Shown piece after piece: positions 27,256-35,560 of a stretch of 64,000 nt of DNA. Under the pieces are notes generated by a model, which did not search any database, was not told the DNA's origin, and saw only the letters and a program-made list of their open reading frames with translations. The DNA lies in NCBI RefSeq assembly GCF_000426045.1, contig NZ_AUEP01000009.1, positions 124,001-188,000 of the forward strand. The letters are read 5' to 3'. Position 1 is the first letter of the stretch, and each line of letters begins with the position of its first letter. This DNA is from Marmoricola sp. URHB0036 (GTDB lineage: Bacteria > Actinomycetota > Actinomycetes > Propionibacteriales > Nocardioidaceae). The position numbers and the translations under genes are program-made.

Positions 27256-27278
27256 GTCGTTTCGACTACGGTCTGCTC

Positions 27279-28157
27279 ATGACCAAGAGCGCCTCGCTGC
27301 TGCGCGTGGGTCTCGCCTACCTCGTGGCGGTCGCGGTGGGTGCTGCCTGGCTGTGGCGGGGTCCGGACACCTCGCACCTCTGGCTGGACGGGCTGATCGC
27401 CGACAGCCTCGCGACCCTGGAGATCTTCGGGTTCAGCCGGGCGCACCACAACTCCAGCTTCTACGACGCGTGGTGGAGCGTGCTGCCACCCCTGCTGGCC
27501 GTCTACTGGTGGGCGGCCGGACCACTCGGGTCCGACGACCTCCGGTGCTGGCTGGTCGTCGGGGTGATCCTGGTCTGGGCGGTGCGGTTGACCGGCAACT
27601 GGGTCTACGCCTTCCCCGGGTTTCCGCACGAGGACTGGCGCTACCCGTTGCTGCGGGAGGGCAAGGGCGCCCTGGAGCCGCTCGTCGACCTCTTCGGGAT
27701 CCACCTGGTGCCGACCTGGCAGGTGTTCCTCGGCCTGACTCCGGTCTACCTGGCGGTCACCCATCCTGACCGGGACGTCGGGTGGATCGACGCCACGGCC
27801 GTGGTGATCGGGCTCGGCGCGGCAGTCCTCGAGCTGGTGGCCGACACCCAGATGTACCGCTTCGCCCGCACCAAGCAGCCCGGGCAGTGCACGGACCAGG
27901 GACTGTGGAGCTGGTCGCGGCACCCCAACTACTTCGGCGAGATCAGCTTCTGGTTCGCCCTCGGCCTCTTCGGTCTCGCGGCATCGCCCTCGGACTGGTG
28001 GTGGGTCTTCCTCGGCACCATCGCGATGGCCGCGCTCTTCCTGGGCGCGAGCATCCCGATGATGGAGAAGCGCAGCCTCAAGCGGCGTCCGGCGTACCAG
28101 GACGTCATCGAGCGGGTGCCTCGGCTCGTCCCGCGTCCCCCGCGGACCAGGCGGTGA
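27279..28157 (+). CDS. DUF1295 / steroid 5-alpha-reductase-like membrane protein
   Basis: 292 residues with about seven membrane helices. The C-terminal third carries the DUF1295 signature: the DTQMYRFARTKQPGQCTDQGLWSWSRHPNYFGEI region, with the conserved HPNYFGE. These resemble steroid 5-alpha-reductases and isoprenylcysteine methyltransferases; NADPH use is likely, the substrate not known. The ATG at 27279 lies 6 nt after TACGGT, a leaderless layout; a longer open frame to 27183 is unlikely. A KstR-like site precedes it. It overlaps the FAD protein downstream (GTGA). Confidence 0.88.
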   Translation: MTKSASLLRVGLAYLVAVAVGAAWLWRGPDTSHLWLDGLIADSLATLEIFGFSRAHHNSSFYDAWWSVLPPLLAVYWWAAGPLGSDDLRCWLVVGVILVWAVRLTGNWVYAFPGFPHEDWRYPLLREGKGALEPLVDLFGIHLVPTWQVFLGLTPVYLAVTHPDRDVGWIDATAVVIGLGAAVLELVADTQMYRFARTKQPGQCTDQGLWSWSRHPNYFGEISFWFALGLFGLAASPSDWWWVFLGTIAMAALFLGASIPMMEKRSLKRRPAYQDVIERVPRLVPRPPRTRR

Positions 28158-29281
28158 CCCGACCGCGGGTGGTGGTGGCGGGGCTCGGCGACACCGGCCT
28201 GCTCACGGCGCGGCACCTCTCCCGGCACGTCGACGTCGTCGGCATCTCGACCAAGGCCGCCCTGGTGAGCGGGCAGGAGCTGGGCATGCGCCTGGCGCGG
28301 CCCGACGAGTGGGCCCGCGAGTACCTCATCGGGTTCGACCGCTACCGCAAGCTGGACGGCGTACGCACGGTCCAGGGCACGCTCGACGGGCTCTCGCTCG
28401 CCGACCGCGTGGTCAGCGTCCGGCTCCCGGACGGCACCAGCCAGACCGAGCCGTACGACGTGCTGGTCATCGCCACCGGTGTGACCAACGGGTTCTGGCG
28501 CCGGCCGGACCTCCAGTCCCCGCGAGAGGTCGCCACGGCTCTTCGAGCGGCACACGAACAATTGGCCGCCGCCGGTTCGATCAACGTCATCGGCGGTGGG
28601 GCCGCTGCGGTCAATGCCGCGGCCAACCTCGCCCTCGCCTGGCCCGAGACCCGGGTCGCCCTCTACTACCCGGGCGATCGGGCGCTCCCGCAGCACCACC
28701 CGCGGGCGTGGGGCACGGTCAGCGGGATCCTCACGCGGCGTGGGGTCTCGCTGCACCCGGGACATCGCGCCACGGTCCCACCGGGTTTCGAACTCGACCA
28801 CATCACCACCGGACCGGTCGCATTCAGCACCGGGCAGCCCGACGCCGACGCCGACGCGACCCTGTGGGCGATCGGCCGCGTCCGGCCCAACACCGGCTGG
28901 ATGCCCGAGTCGCTGCTCGACGAGGCGGGCTTCGTCCAGGTCACACCGGACCTGGCCGTAGCCGGCGCATCCGGGGTGTTCGCCATCGGCGACGTCGCGG
29001 CCACGGACCCGCTCCGCGGCTCCGCCCGCAACCGGGCCGACCGACTGCTCGCCGACAACGTCCGCCGCCACCTGTCCGGACAGCCGCTACGCACCTACCG
29101 CCCCCGCCGCAGACGCTGGGGCTCGGTCCTCGGGTTCCAGCCCGACGGGCTCCGCGTGTTCACCCCGTCCGGGCGTTCCTTCCGGTTCCCGGCCTGGTCG
29201 ATCCAGACGGTCCTGCAGCCGTGGATCGTGCGGCGAGGCATCTACGGCGGCATCCGCCCGGATGACGGCGGCGCTCGTTGA
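28154..29281 (+). CDS. FAD-dependent pyridine nucleotide-disulfide-type oxidoreductase
   Basis: 375 residues. FAD-binding VVVAGLGDTGLLTARHL at the N-terminus, the NAD(P) site INVIGGGAAAVNAAANL near 140, and the second FAD segment GVFAIGDVAATDP near 275-287. The layout is of the AIF/NDH-2 type, with no redox cysteine pair, so a quinone or one-substrate reductase is more likely than a disulfide reductase. The GTG overlaps the stop of the DUF1295 gene, so the two are translationally coupled and may share an electron path. The C-terminus is basic and Arg/Trp-rich. Confidence 0.88.
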   Translation: MTRPRVVVAGLGDTGLLTARHLSRHVDVVGISTKAALVSGQELGMRLARPDEWAREYLIGFDRYRKLDGVRTVQGTLDGLSLADRVVSVRLPDGTSQTEPYDVLVIATGVTNGFWRRPDLQSPREVATALRAAHEQLAAAGSINVIGGGAAAVNAAANLALAWPETRVALYYPGDRALPQHHPRAWGTVSGILTRRGVSLHPGHRATVPPGFELDHITTGPVAFSTGQPDADADATLWAIGRVRPNTGWMPESLLDEAGFVQVTPDLAVAGASGVFAIGDVAATDPLRGSARNRADRLLADNVRRHLSGQPLRTYRPRRRRWGSVLGFQPDGLRVFTPSGRSFRFPAWSIQTVLQPWIVRRGIYGGIRPDDGGAR

Positions 29282-29530
29282 GTCGCCGTCTAGGACCCTG
29301 ATTCAGTTGTTTTGGGGAGTCCCGAAAAGCACGTTTTGGTACTACAGTCAGGTCGGCGTGCCGGCCGCATTGCCTGTCTCGGGGAAGGGAGCCTCGAGAT
29401 GCCGTGCAGATCCTGCCCAGGGCGCCAGTTGCACGGTCGCTGCGCCCTGTCGAGACTGTTGACGCCGCGGTGCCAACAGGGCTCAGTCGCGAGGCCACGA
29501 CCAGAGCCGGCATCCGAGGCGTGAGCAGTC
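29282..29530. other. intergenic region upstream of the receiver-kinase gene
   Basis: About 250 bp. An AT-richer patch at 29310-29328 contains TTTTGGGG-AGT-CCCGAAAA, an inverted repeat with one mismatch. TACTAC and TACAGT nearby are possible -10 boxes for the following gene. Short open frames here look like chance. Confidence 0.4.
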
Positions 29531-30925
29531 GTGTCGCTCACCGAACGGCTCCAGACGACGTTGCGCGTGGTCATCATCGACGACTCTGCAGACCTGCGCG
29601 AGGTGCTGCGGATGACACTCGAACGCGCCGGCACCTTCGCCGTCGTCGGCGAAGCCGGGAACGGGCGCGAAGGAGCTGACCTCGTCGCCGCTCAACGTCC
29701 AGATGTGGCCCTGTTGGACATCATGATGCCCGACATGGACGGGCTCGAAGCGCTGTCGCAGATCCGCTCCAGGTGCCCGGAGACCGTGATCGTGATGCTC
29801 TCGAGCCTGGGGTCCGCGCAGATGACTCTGCGTGCGCTCACCGCCGGCGCCGACGGCTATGTGCAGAAAGGTCGGCCGCTGTCCGAGCTCCTCGCCCAGA
29901 TGCAGCTGCTCGTGGCCAAGCGGATGGGAGAGGGAGCCGCGCACCTGGCGCCAAGTGTTCCTGGCCAGGTCGAACCGCACAGCTACAACTACCTGGACCA
30001 GGCACCATTCGGTCTGGTCCACGTCAGGGGTAGCAGCGTCGTTCTCGCCAACCGGGAGGCCACCCGCATGATCGGAGACTTCATCGCCTCAGGCGCGGCG
30101 CTCGCCGACGTCTCACCCGCGCTCGCGGCCCACCTCGCCGCCCACCCTGACCTCGAGGGGTCAGCCACGCTGACGATGGGTGACCCCCCACGCCAGGTGC
30201 AGGTCAAGGTGCGACGCAGCGGCAACGACCGGCTGGTCTACCTCCACGCAGACGCCGGCAGCGGAGCCGAACTGCTGCGCCGGGCCATCGCCACCACCGC
30301 CCACGAGCTGCGCGGACCGATCGGAGTGCTGATGGCTGCCATCGAGACGGTGACCGCGCAAGAGGAGCCGCTCGCCCAGACTGACCGCACACACTTGATG
30401 GAAGTCATGGGTCGTCAAGTGCGCCTGCTCGAGCACATCACCGCAGACCTGCTCACCGCCGCCCAGGCACAGCACGGAACGGTGACCCCCGACGTGCGCG
30501 AAGTCGACGCAGTCGACCTGGTCGGCGCCCTCGTCCCTGCCGATGTCGAGCTCCAGGTGTCGGAGGACCGCATCCCGGCGATGGTGGTTGACCCACTGCA
30601 CGTCCAGCAGATGCTGGGCAACCTGTTGAGCAACGCCGCCAAGTACGGTGCACCACCCTTGCTGGTGCGGCTCAGCGCCTCCGGTGTGCACGTGCGCATC
30701 GACGTCGAGGACAACGGACCCGGTGTGCCACCAGATTTCCGTCCCAGGCTGTTCGAGGAGTACGCGCGCGCTCCCGGGACGAGCGCGCGCGGTACCGGCC
30801 TTGGGCTGTTCGTCGTGCGTGCACTGGCAGCCGCTGGAGGTGGAAGCGTCGCCTACACCCCACGGGAGCCGAACGGATCGGTGTTCACGCTGCTGTTGCC
30901 CGCCGCCTTCGACACCGGTCGGTGA
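29531..30925 (+). CDS. receiver-histidine kinase hybrid (N-terminal REC)
   Basis: 464 residues. An N-terminal receiver domain (about 10-130) has the acidic pair D17/D18, phosphoacceptor D63 (LLDIMMPDMDG), S91/S92 and K113. A PAS-like middle follows (about 150-240). The histidine kinase core has H258 in TTAHELRGP, the N-box NLLSNAAKYG (363-372), G1 DVEDNGPG and G2 RGTGLGLF. Having the receiver first is unusual for a bacterial hybrid. No separate output gene is adjacent, so its partner is unknown. It appears cytoplasmic, with no membrane segment. GTG start. Confidence 0.9.
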   Translation: MSLTERLQTTLRVVIIDDSADLREVLRMTLERAGTFAVVGEAGNGREGADLVAAQRPDVALLDIMMPDMDGLEALSQIRSRCPETVIVMLSSLGSAQMTLRALTAGADGYVQKGRPLSELLAQMQLLVAKRMGEGAAHLAPSVPGQVEPHSYNYLDQAPFGLVHVRGSSVVLANREATRMIGDFIASGAALADVSPALAAHLAAHPDLEGSATLTMGDPPRQVQVKVRRSGNDRLVYLHADAGSGAELLRRAIATTAHELRGPIGVLMAAIETVTAQEEPLAQTDRTHLMEVMGRQVRLLEHITADLLTAAQAQHGTVTPDVREVDAVDLVGALVPADVELQVSEDRIPAMVVDPLHVQQMLGNLLSNAAKYGAPPLLVRLSASGVHVRIDVEDNGPGVPPDFRPRLFEEYARAPGTSARGTGLGLFVVRALAAAGGGSVAYTPREPNGSVFTLLLPAAFDTGR

Positions 30926-31042
30926 CACAGCCGCCGGCACCGATGGTGGGTCGGAGCGTCAACGTCGAGATCTCCGCAGGCATCGAGAGCGACTGGCGAT
31001 CGTGGACTTCCGTTGCTGCCCGATAACGGCAGACGCAGCGAC

Positions 31043-31080
31043 GCCGCCCAGGTCCCTCCCCCGTGCAGGACCCAGGCGGC
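31043..31080. terminator. imperfect hairpin between convergent genes
   Basis: Arms 31043-31055 (GCCGCCCAGGTCC) and 31068-31080 pair at 11 of 13 positions with a 12-nt loop. It lies in the 298-bp gap between the convergent kinase and globin genes and could stop both. Nothing else is seen in that gap. Confidence 0.4.
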
Positions 31081-31223
31081 CTCTTCACGCGCAAGATAAC
31101 AGGGCGCCCGATCGGGGACCGGCGGGCTGTCTAGGGCACCGTCAGCTGCCCTCGACGGTCGATGTAGCCCGGGGTAACGTGCTGGACCCCCATCCGTCGC
31201 TGTCATAACGCGGAAGCGCCGAC

Positions 31224-31874
31224 TCAGGCGCGCGGCGAGGTGCCGGCGGCCCGCATGAGCTCGGCGATGTCCTCGAGGGTGTTGCGCCAACCGTGCTCGA
31301 GCGCGGGAGTCCACTGCGTGCCTGCGCCCTCCGCCATCGCGGTGAGCATGCAGTCCACGAAGGCGGTGTACATCGACTCGGACACGCCCAGCTTCGCGTG
31401 CCGAGCGCCCAGCGAACCCAGCGTGGTCACCAACCAGTCTGGGTCGTCGAGGTGGTCGAGCACCTCGACCATGGCTCGTCGCAACGTGACAGCCTGCGGC
31501 CCGATGTCCGCGTGGAACATCGAACGCACGCCGGGGTGACGCTCGAACAACAGCTCATAGAAACGACGGGTCAAGTCATCCCCCCGGGCGGTCTCGACCG
31601 CGGCGTCGCTCGTGGCGTCGCTCGTGGCATCGGGCCAAGACCCGGACCCCGACCCGTCCTCGTCCTCGAGGCGGTTCTCGCCGAGGTAGCGGAACACCGA
31701 GCGGGATCGGTCCAGGACGTAGCTGTGCCAGGCCAGCTCCGTGGAGCGTGCTCCCATGCCAAAGTTCATCACGACCGCATCGGGCAGATCATCGCCGTCG
31801 ATGTCGAGCCGGACGGTCGCACCGTCAAGAGGACCGGCTGCGAGACGCGCAGTCCACGTCGGACCTTGGGCCAT
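31224..31874 (-). CDS. globin-domain protein with novel N-terminal module
   Basis: 216 residues. The C-terminal part (about 98-212) is a globin: LTRRFYELLFERHPGVRSMF, the proximal heme ligand H159 in GARHAKLGVSESMY, and FVDCMLTAM. The first 72 residues (TWTARLAAGPLDGATVRLDI and ELAWHSYVLDRSRSVFRYLG) form a beta-rich module I do not recognise, joined by an acidic Ser/Asp/Gly linker. The ATG at 31874 is preferred over ATG 32069, whose extension is Pro/Arg-rich. It converges with the receiver-kinase hybrid, hinting at an oxygen or redox sensing role; that is inference. Confidence 0.8.
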   Translation of the reverse strand: MAQGPTWTARLAAGPLDGATVRLDIDGDDLPDAVVMNFGMGARSTELAWHSYVLDRSRSVFRYLGENRLEDEDGSGSGSWPDATSDATSDAAVETARGDDLTRRFYELLFERHPGVRSMFHADIGPQAVTLRRAMVEVLDHLDDPDWLVTTLGSLGARHAKLGVSESMYTAFVDCMLTAMAEGAGTQWTPALEHGWRNTLEDIAELMRAAGTSPRA

Positions 31875-32104
31875 GGGAAACCGTATCCTCGCTCGGCACC
31901 CCGCGTACACATCATCTGTCCCGGGTCGGTGGCAGCGCTGCTGCAAGACGAACGGTGTGGCCGGGATGTCTGCCGGCCGGGTTGACCGCCTGAACCCGCA
32001 GGCATGTCCGGTGAACCGACACGTCCGGCTGGGGGCGGGATGACGCGGCCTGGTCGGTCCGGTAGGCACCGGCTCCCCTTCTGCCTCGCCCGTATCGTGG
32101 GGCC

Positions 32105-33037
32105 ATGCGCGTGGTGGTGATCGGGGGTACTGGTCACATCGGCACCTACCTGGTTCCGGGTCTGGTCAGGGCGGGGCACGACGTCGCGGTGATCAGTCGA
32201 GGGCCCCGTCGCGCGTACCGGGGCGACCCGGCGTGGGGCGAGGTCGAGCTGGTGACCTGTGACCGACCGGTCGCGGAGCGGGACGGCACGTTTGGTTCGC
32301 TGGTGGCCGGGCTGCGGCCCGATGCAGTGGTGGACCTGATGTGCTTCACCCCGGCCCAGGCCCAGCAGCTGGTCGAGGCGCTGGACGGGCAGCACGTCGT
32401 GCACACCGGCAGCGTGTGGTCCTACGGACCCAGCACCCTGGTCCCGACCACCGAGGACGCACCCAAGCACCCCTACGGCGAGTACGGCGTCAACAAGCTC
32501 GCGATCGAGCGGTACCTGATGGGCCAGGACCGAGTCCGCGCCACGGTGGTGCACCCCGGACACATCAGCGGCCCGGGCTGGATGCCGATCGGACCAGCCG
32601 GCAACCTCGACCCCGCCGTGATCGACGCGCTGCGCGCAGACGGCTCGTGCCTGCTCCCCGACCGCGGCGGCGAGACCATCCACCACGTGCACGCCGACGA
32701 CGTCGCGGGTCTGCACCACGCCTGCCTCGAGCAGCCCGACACAGCGGCCGGCGAGAGCTTCAACAGCGTGTGCAGCCAGGCACTGACCCTCCGCGGGTAC
32801 GCCGAGCTCGTCGCCCGGCACTTCGGTCACGAGCCGAAGCTGGAGCTCGTGCCGTGGGCGGAGTTCGCGGCCCGGGTGGACCCCCACGAGGCCGCCACGA
32901 CGATCGACCACATCGGGCGGGCTCCGCTCTTCCCGATGGACAAGGCCCGCGACCTGCTCGGCTTCGTCCCCCGGCACAGCGTCACCGACACCGTCCTGGA
33001 GTCCATCGACGCCTGGGTCACGACGAACCGGACGTGA
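32105..33037 (+). CDS. NAD-dependent epimerase/dehydratase-family protein
   Basis: 310 residues of the extended SDR family. N-terminal NAD site VVVIGGTGHIGTYLVPGL; active-site tyrosine and lysine in YGEYGVNKLAIERYL; Ser/Thr before it (HTGSVWSYG). The sugar nucleotide or isoprenoid substrate cannot be read. ATG 6 nt after TATCGT with no Shine-Dalgarno, so leaderless expression is likely. It is convergent with the wHTH operon 13 bp away. Confidence 0.9.
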   Translation: MRVVVIGGTGHIGTYLVPGLVRAGHDVAVISRGPRRAYRGDPAWGEVELVTCDRPVAERDGTFGSLVAGLRPDAVVDLMCFTPAQAQQLVEALDGQHVVHTGSVWSYGPSTLVPTTEDAPKHPYGEYGVNKLAIERYLMGQDRVRATVVHPGHISGPGWMPIGPAGNLDPAVIDALRADGSCLLPDRGGETIHHVHADDVAGLHHACLEQPDTAAGESFNSVCSQALTLRGYAELVARHFGHEPKLELVPWAEFAARVDPHEAATTIDHIGRAPLFPMDKARDLLGFVPRHSVTDTVLESIDAWVTTNRT

Positions 33038-33049
33038 ACCGACGCTGCG

Positions 33050-33337
33050 TCAGTCGACCACGTCGATCAGCTGGCGCAGTGCCGCGACGTGCTCGCGCAG
33101 GGCCTTCCGACCGGTGCTGGTCAGGGCGATCCATGTCGTACGTCGCCCCGCCTGGACACCTTTGCGGCTGCGCACGTAGCCGGCGTCGGCCAGCGCCGAG
33201 ATGTGCTTGGACAGCACCGAGTCACTGACCTCGAGAGCCGCCCTCAGCGTGGCGAACTCCGCTTCGGAGACCGCAGACAGCGTCGTGACCACCTGGAGCC
33301 TGGCCGGGGCGTGGATCAGCGGGTCGAGCTCGGGCAT
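33050..33337 (-). CDS. winged-helix transcriptional regulator (MarR/ArsR-like)
   Basis: 95 residues. HAPARLQVVTTLSAVSEAEFATLRAALEVSDSVLSKHISALADAGYVRSRKG is a winged-helix DNA-binding domain of the MarR/PadR-like HTH_27 type, with wing ending RRTTWIALTSTG. It has no ligand domain beyond dimer helices. Its ATG overlaps the stop of the upstream membrane gene (TGATG), so the two are one operon. The three TACTTTCCA half-sites upstream of that operon are its likely binding sites. Confidence 0.9.
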   Translation of the reverse strand: MPELDPLIHAPARLQVVTTLSAVSEAEFATLRAALEVSDSVLSKHISALADAGYVRSRKGVQAGRRTTWIALTSTGRKALREHVAALRQLIDVVD

Positions 33338-33897
33338 CAGCCGGCTACCACCAGAGCAACGAGTCCCACGCAGGCAAGCACGGCGAGTGCGGCGAGCACC
33401 TGCGGCGAAGCGCCACCTGCGTGGGCGGCGGGGTCGCGCCGGTAGGCATGCCACCACCGGAGGGTGGCGAACGCATAGCCGACCCCACCGATCACGGCTG
33501 CCGCAGCAACGAGCCACGAGTGCGACTCGAAGGCTGCCCAGGTCGCCACCCCGAGCGCGCCCACGTAGGCCGATGTCGCGATGGTCCCGGTCCCCAGGAG
33601 GATCTGGCTCCCCAGACCATCGACCCTGACGCCGTTCATCCGCCGGAACTGGTGCAGCGTGATCGCGGCTGTCCCGAGGAAGACCGCCACTCCGGCCAGC
33701 GCCACCGCGAGCCCGGCGACCGTCTGAGCGGCGATCCCGTAGGCGGCGGTGCCCACCTGGATCGTGACCGCCGCCGCCAGCGCCGGGAGCAGACTGGTCG
33801 GCAGCCGCAGGCCGGCGGCCAGCCGCTGACGCGCCTGGTCCGCCACGGCGAGCTCGGAGCGGGCCTCGTCGGAGTTCTGCAACGGGTTACTTTCCAT
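33337..33897 (-). CDS. hypothetical membrane protein cotranscribed with a wHTH regulator
   Basis: 186 residues with about five hydrophobic helices (LPALAAAVTIQVGTAAYGIAA, GLAVALAGVAVFLGTAAITL, and others). This resembles the DUF2178/ABC-permease-like membrane proteins often encoded with small MarR/PadR-type regulators. ATG at 33897 is chosen because it lies at the operator and just after a CATACT -10-like box; the frame stays open to 33933. The function is unknown; membrane stress or antimicrobial response is a guess from context. Confidence 0.8.
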   Translation of the reverse strand: MESNPLQNSDEARSELAVADQARQRLAAGLRLPTSLLPALAAAVTIQVGTAAYGIAAQTVAGLAVALAGVAVFLGTAAITLHQFRRMNGVRVDGLGSQILLGTGTIATSAYVGALGVATWAAFESHSWLVAAAAVIGGVGYAFATLRWWHAYRRDPAAHAGGASPQVLAALAVLACVGLVALVVAG

Positions 33898-33925
33898 GAT
33901 GGAAAGTATGGTCGCTACTTTCCAC
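33888..33925 (-). promoter_or_regulatory. operator: three TACTTTCCA half-sites at the wHTH operon start
   Basis: TACTTTCCAT (33888-33897) and ATGGAAAGTA (33899-33908) form a perfect 10-bp dyad with a 1-bp centre. A third half-site TACTTTCCAC lies at 33916-33925. The start codon lies inside the first arm, so binding would block both transcription and translation start. Confidence 0.8.
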
Positions 33926-33954
33926 ATTGGCAAGTAGCGGTAGGTCCCCAGGGT

Positions 33955-34719
33955 CTACGGGGTCGGGGGGCTGGCCCGGAGAAGCCGGCCGTGGCCGGGA
34001 ACCTCCCGCGCCGCCCCTGTCGCGGCGAGAATTCCCCACGCCAGTGCCTGATTGGCCTCGACAACGAGTCGACCCGTGCGCCGCTCCAGCTCCTCGACCG
34101 CTCCTGCGACACGGAACCCGTTGCCAGCGAGGAAGACGGCCTCGGTCCTGTCCTCGACGTGCCGCTCGACCCAGTCGATCACGACCTGCGGTCCCACGCG
34201 GGCCGGATCGTCGGGGAGACCTGCCGCCTTGGTCACCACGACGTCGAACCCCTGGTCGCGGAAGTACGCCGCGCCGAGCTCGTCGAACTCATCGTCGAAC
34301 CAGGGCGGGTGCACCAGCTGAACCCGCACGACTCCATGAGTTCGCAGCGCTGACGCAGCGGCCGCGCAGCTGACGACGGCAGGGACCGCGAACCGCAGTG
34401 AGAGGCGTTCGACGAGGACAGCCTCCTCGCGCTGGCCGATGACATAGCCGGTGGTGGTCGACGCGTGCACGACAGCGGCGAGCTTCCCGCCCGCGAAGGT
34501 CGCCGCAGCGCGTTCGAGCGCGGTGCTCTCGGTCGAGGCACGCAGCTCGGTGTGACCGGACGGGCCCCTCCGGTACGGGGCCTGCGGCGCTTCCGGTGGC
34601 GACCCTGTCCGGGACACGATCGTGGCGATGCGTCCGCCAGTCACGGCGGGCAGCTCGACCTCAGGTCCCGCCGCCACGTGCGGCGTGATGACGCCGACGG
34701 TCAGCCGATCCCCGGTCAC
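33955..34719 (-). CDS. Asp/Glu racemase/maleate isomerase-like protein
   Basis: 254 residues with the maleate isomerase/arylmalonate decarboxylase fold: VGVITPHVAAGPEVELP, then HASTTTGYVIG where the first catalytic cysteine is expected (usual ACTSGS), and VFLAGNGFRVAG where the second is expected (usual SCTN). Both catalytic cysteines appear to be replaced; C118 lies elsewhere. It may be a non-catalytic or differently acting member. The ATG overlaps the SnoaL-like gene stop (ATGA). Last gene of a four-gene operon. Confidence 0.8.
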   Translation of the reverse strand: MTGDRLTVGVITPHVAAGPEVELPAVTGGRIATIVSRTGSPPEAPQAPYRRGPSGHTELRASTESTALERAAATFAGGKLAAVVHASTTTGYVIGQREEAVLVERLSLRFAVPAVVSCAAAASALRTHGVVRVQLVHPPWFDDEFDELGAAYFRDQGFDVVVTKAAGLPDDPARVGPQVVIDWVERHVEDRTEAVFLAGNGFRVAGAVEELERRTGRLVVEANQALAWGILAATGAAREVPGHGRLLRASPPTP

Positions 34720-35135
34720 GACGGCCGGAGCTGCTCGAGCAGGCCCAGGTCGTCACGACAGGCCCAGTGCTCGACGAGCATCCCGTCGGCGACGCGCCAG
34801 ATGTGGATGAAGGCCCAGGCTGCCGATCGACCGGCAGCCGGCACACCGGCGAGCAGCGGCATCGTGGATGCCCGATGGGTCCCGTGCAGCGTCACGTGCT
34901 GGACGACCAGGTCTCCGTCCCCGATGAGGTGGTGCTGCTCGAGCTCGGTCGGGCCGAGGTCGACCTCGATGGTCCGCAGGATCGCTCTCAGACCCTCGCG
35001 ACCCTGGGGTCCGGCAGCGTGGTTGACCATGTCGGTGGCCACGAGGTCGTCCAGCACGGATTCATCGGCCTCCCTCTGGCGTCGGAACAGCTCCTCGACC
35101 ACCTCTCGTGCGCCGCGCGCGTGGGACCCGGTCAT
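34716..35135 (-). CDS. SnoaL-like ester cyclase family protein
   Basis: 139 residues, NTF2 fold of the SnoaL/ester cyclase type. It has VVEELFRRQREADESVLDDLVATDMVNHAAGPQGREGLRAIL and the C-terminal AWAFIHIWRVADGMLVEHWACRDDL, typical of the group. The His and Asp in the C-terminal block line the pocket. The actual substrate is unknown. It is coupled by ATGA overlaps to the VOC gene upstream and the racemase-like gene downstream. ATG at 35135 is preferred over an upstream frame. Confidence 0.88.
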   Translation of the reverse strand: MTGSHARGAREVVEELFRRQREADESVLDDLVATDMVNHAAGPQGREGLRAILRTIEVDLGPTELEQHHLIGDGDLVVQHVTLHGTHRASTMPLLAGVPAAGRSAAWAFIHIWRVADGMLVEHWACRDDLGLLEQLRPS

Positions 35136-35560
35136 CGGGTCTGTCCCGGATGCGTCAGGTCGGACCGCGTCATCCCGGCAGGGTGCCCGGCGGGCCACTG
35201 GACGAGCTCGATGCGGTATCCGTCCGGGTCGGTGACCCATGCGGTCCAGAAGTCTGCGGAGCCGTCGGGCGACGCGGGCCCTTCCGCCTCGACTCCGCGT
35301 GCGGCCAGCTGCGCCACCGTCGCGTGCATGTCGTCGACCTGGACGACGACGTGGCTCAGACCGCTTGGCTCGACCGTGCCGTGGGTGGGGTCGTGCACGA
35401 GCTCCAGGGCCACGAACTCGTCGCCGGGAAGCGCCAGCATCGTCAGACTGCCCAGGTCCGTCTCGGGCACGGTGCCGACGACGTCGTACCCGAGGTGCGC
35501 GTAGAACGCGAGTGAACGCTCGAGGTCCTCCACGCGCAGGCCGATGTGCAGCGTCCTCAT
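35132..35560 (-). CDS. VOC-family (lactoylglutathione lyase-like) protein
   Basis: 142 residues, one VOC domain. LHIGLRVEDLERSLAFYAHLGYDVVG starts the fold (metal-site His), VALELVHD carries the first glutamate, GLSHVVVQVDDMHATVAQLAARG the second half with His, and VTDPDGYRIELVQW the last Glu. All four metal ligands of a glyoxalase I-type centre are thus present. ATGA overlaps on both sides place it second in the operon. Glyoxalase or dioxygenase-like activity is possible; the substrate is unknown. Confidence 0.93.
   Translation of the reverse strand: MRTLHIGLRVEDLERSLAFYAHLGYDVVGTVPETDLGSLTMLALPGDEFVALELVHDPTHGTVEPSGLSHVVVQVDDMHATVAQLAARGVEAEGPASPDGSADFWTAWVTDPDGYRIELVQWPAGHPAGMTRSDLTHPGQTR

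Noticed and set aside
29262-29524. Short plus-strand open frames before the receiver-kinase gene
   Set aside because: They have no ribosome sites, overlap each other in several frames, and one starts inside the upstream gene; the composition looks random.
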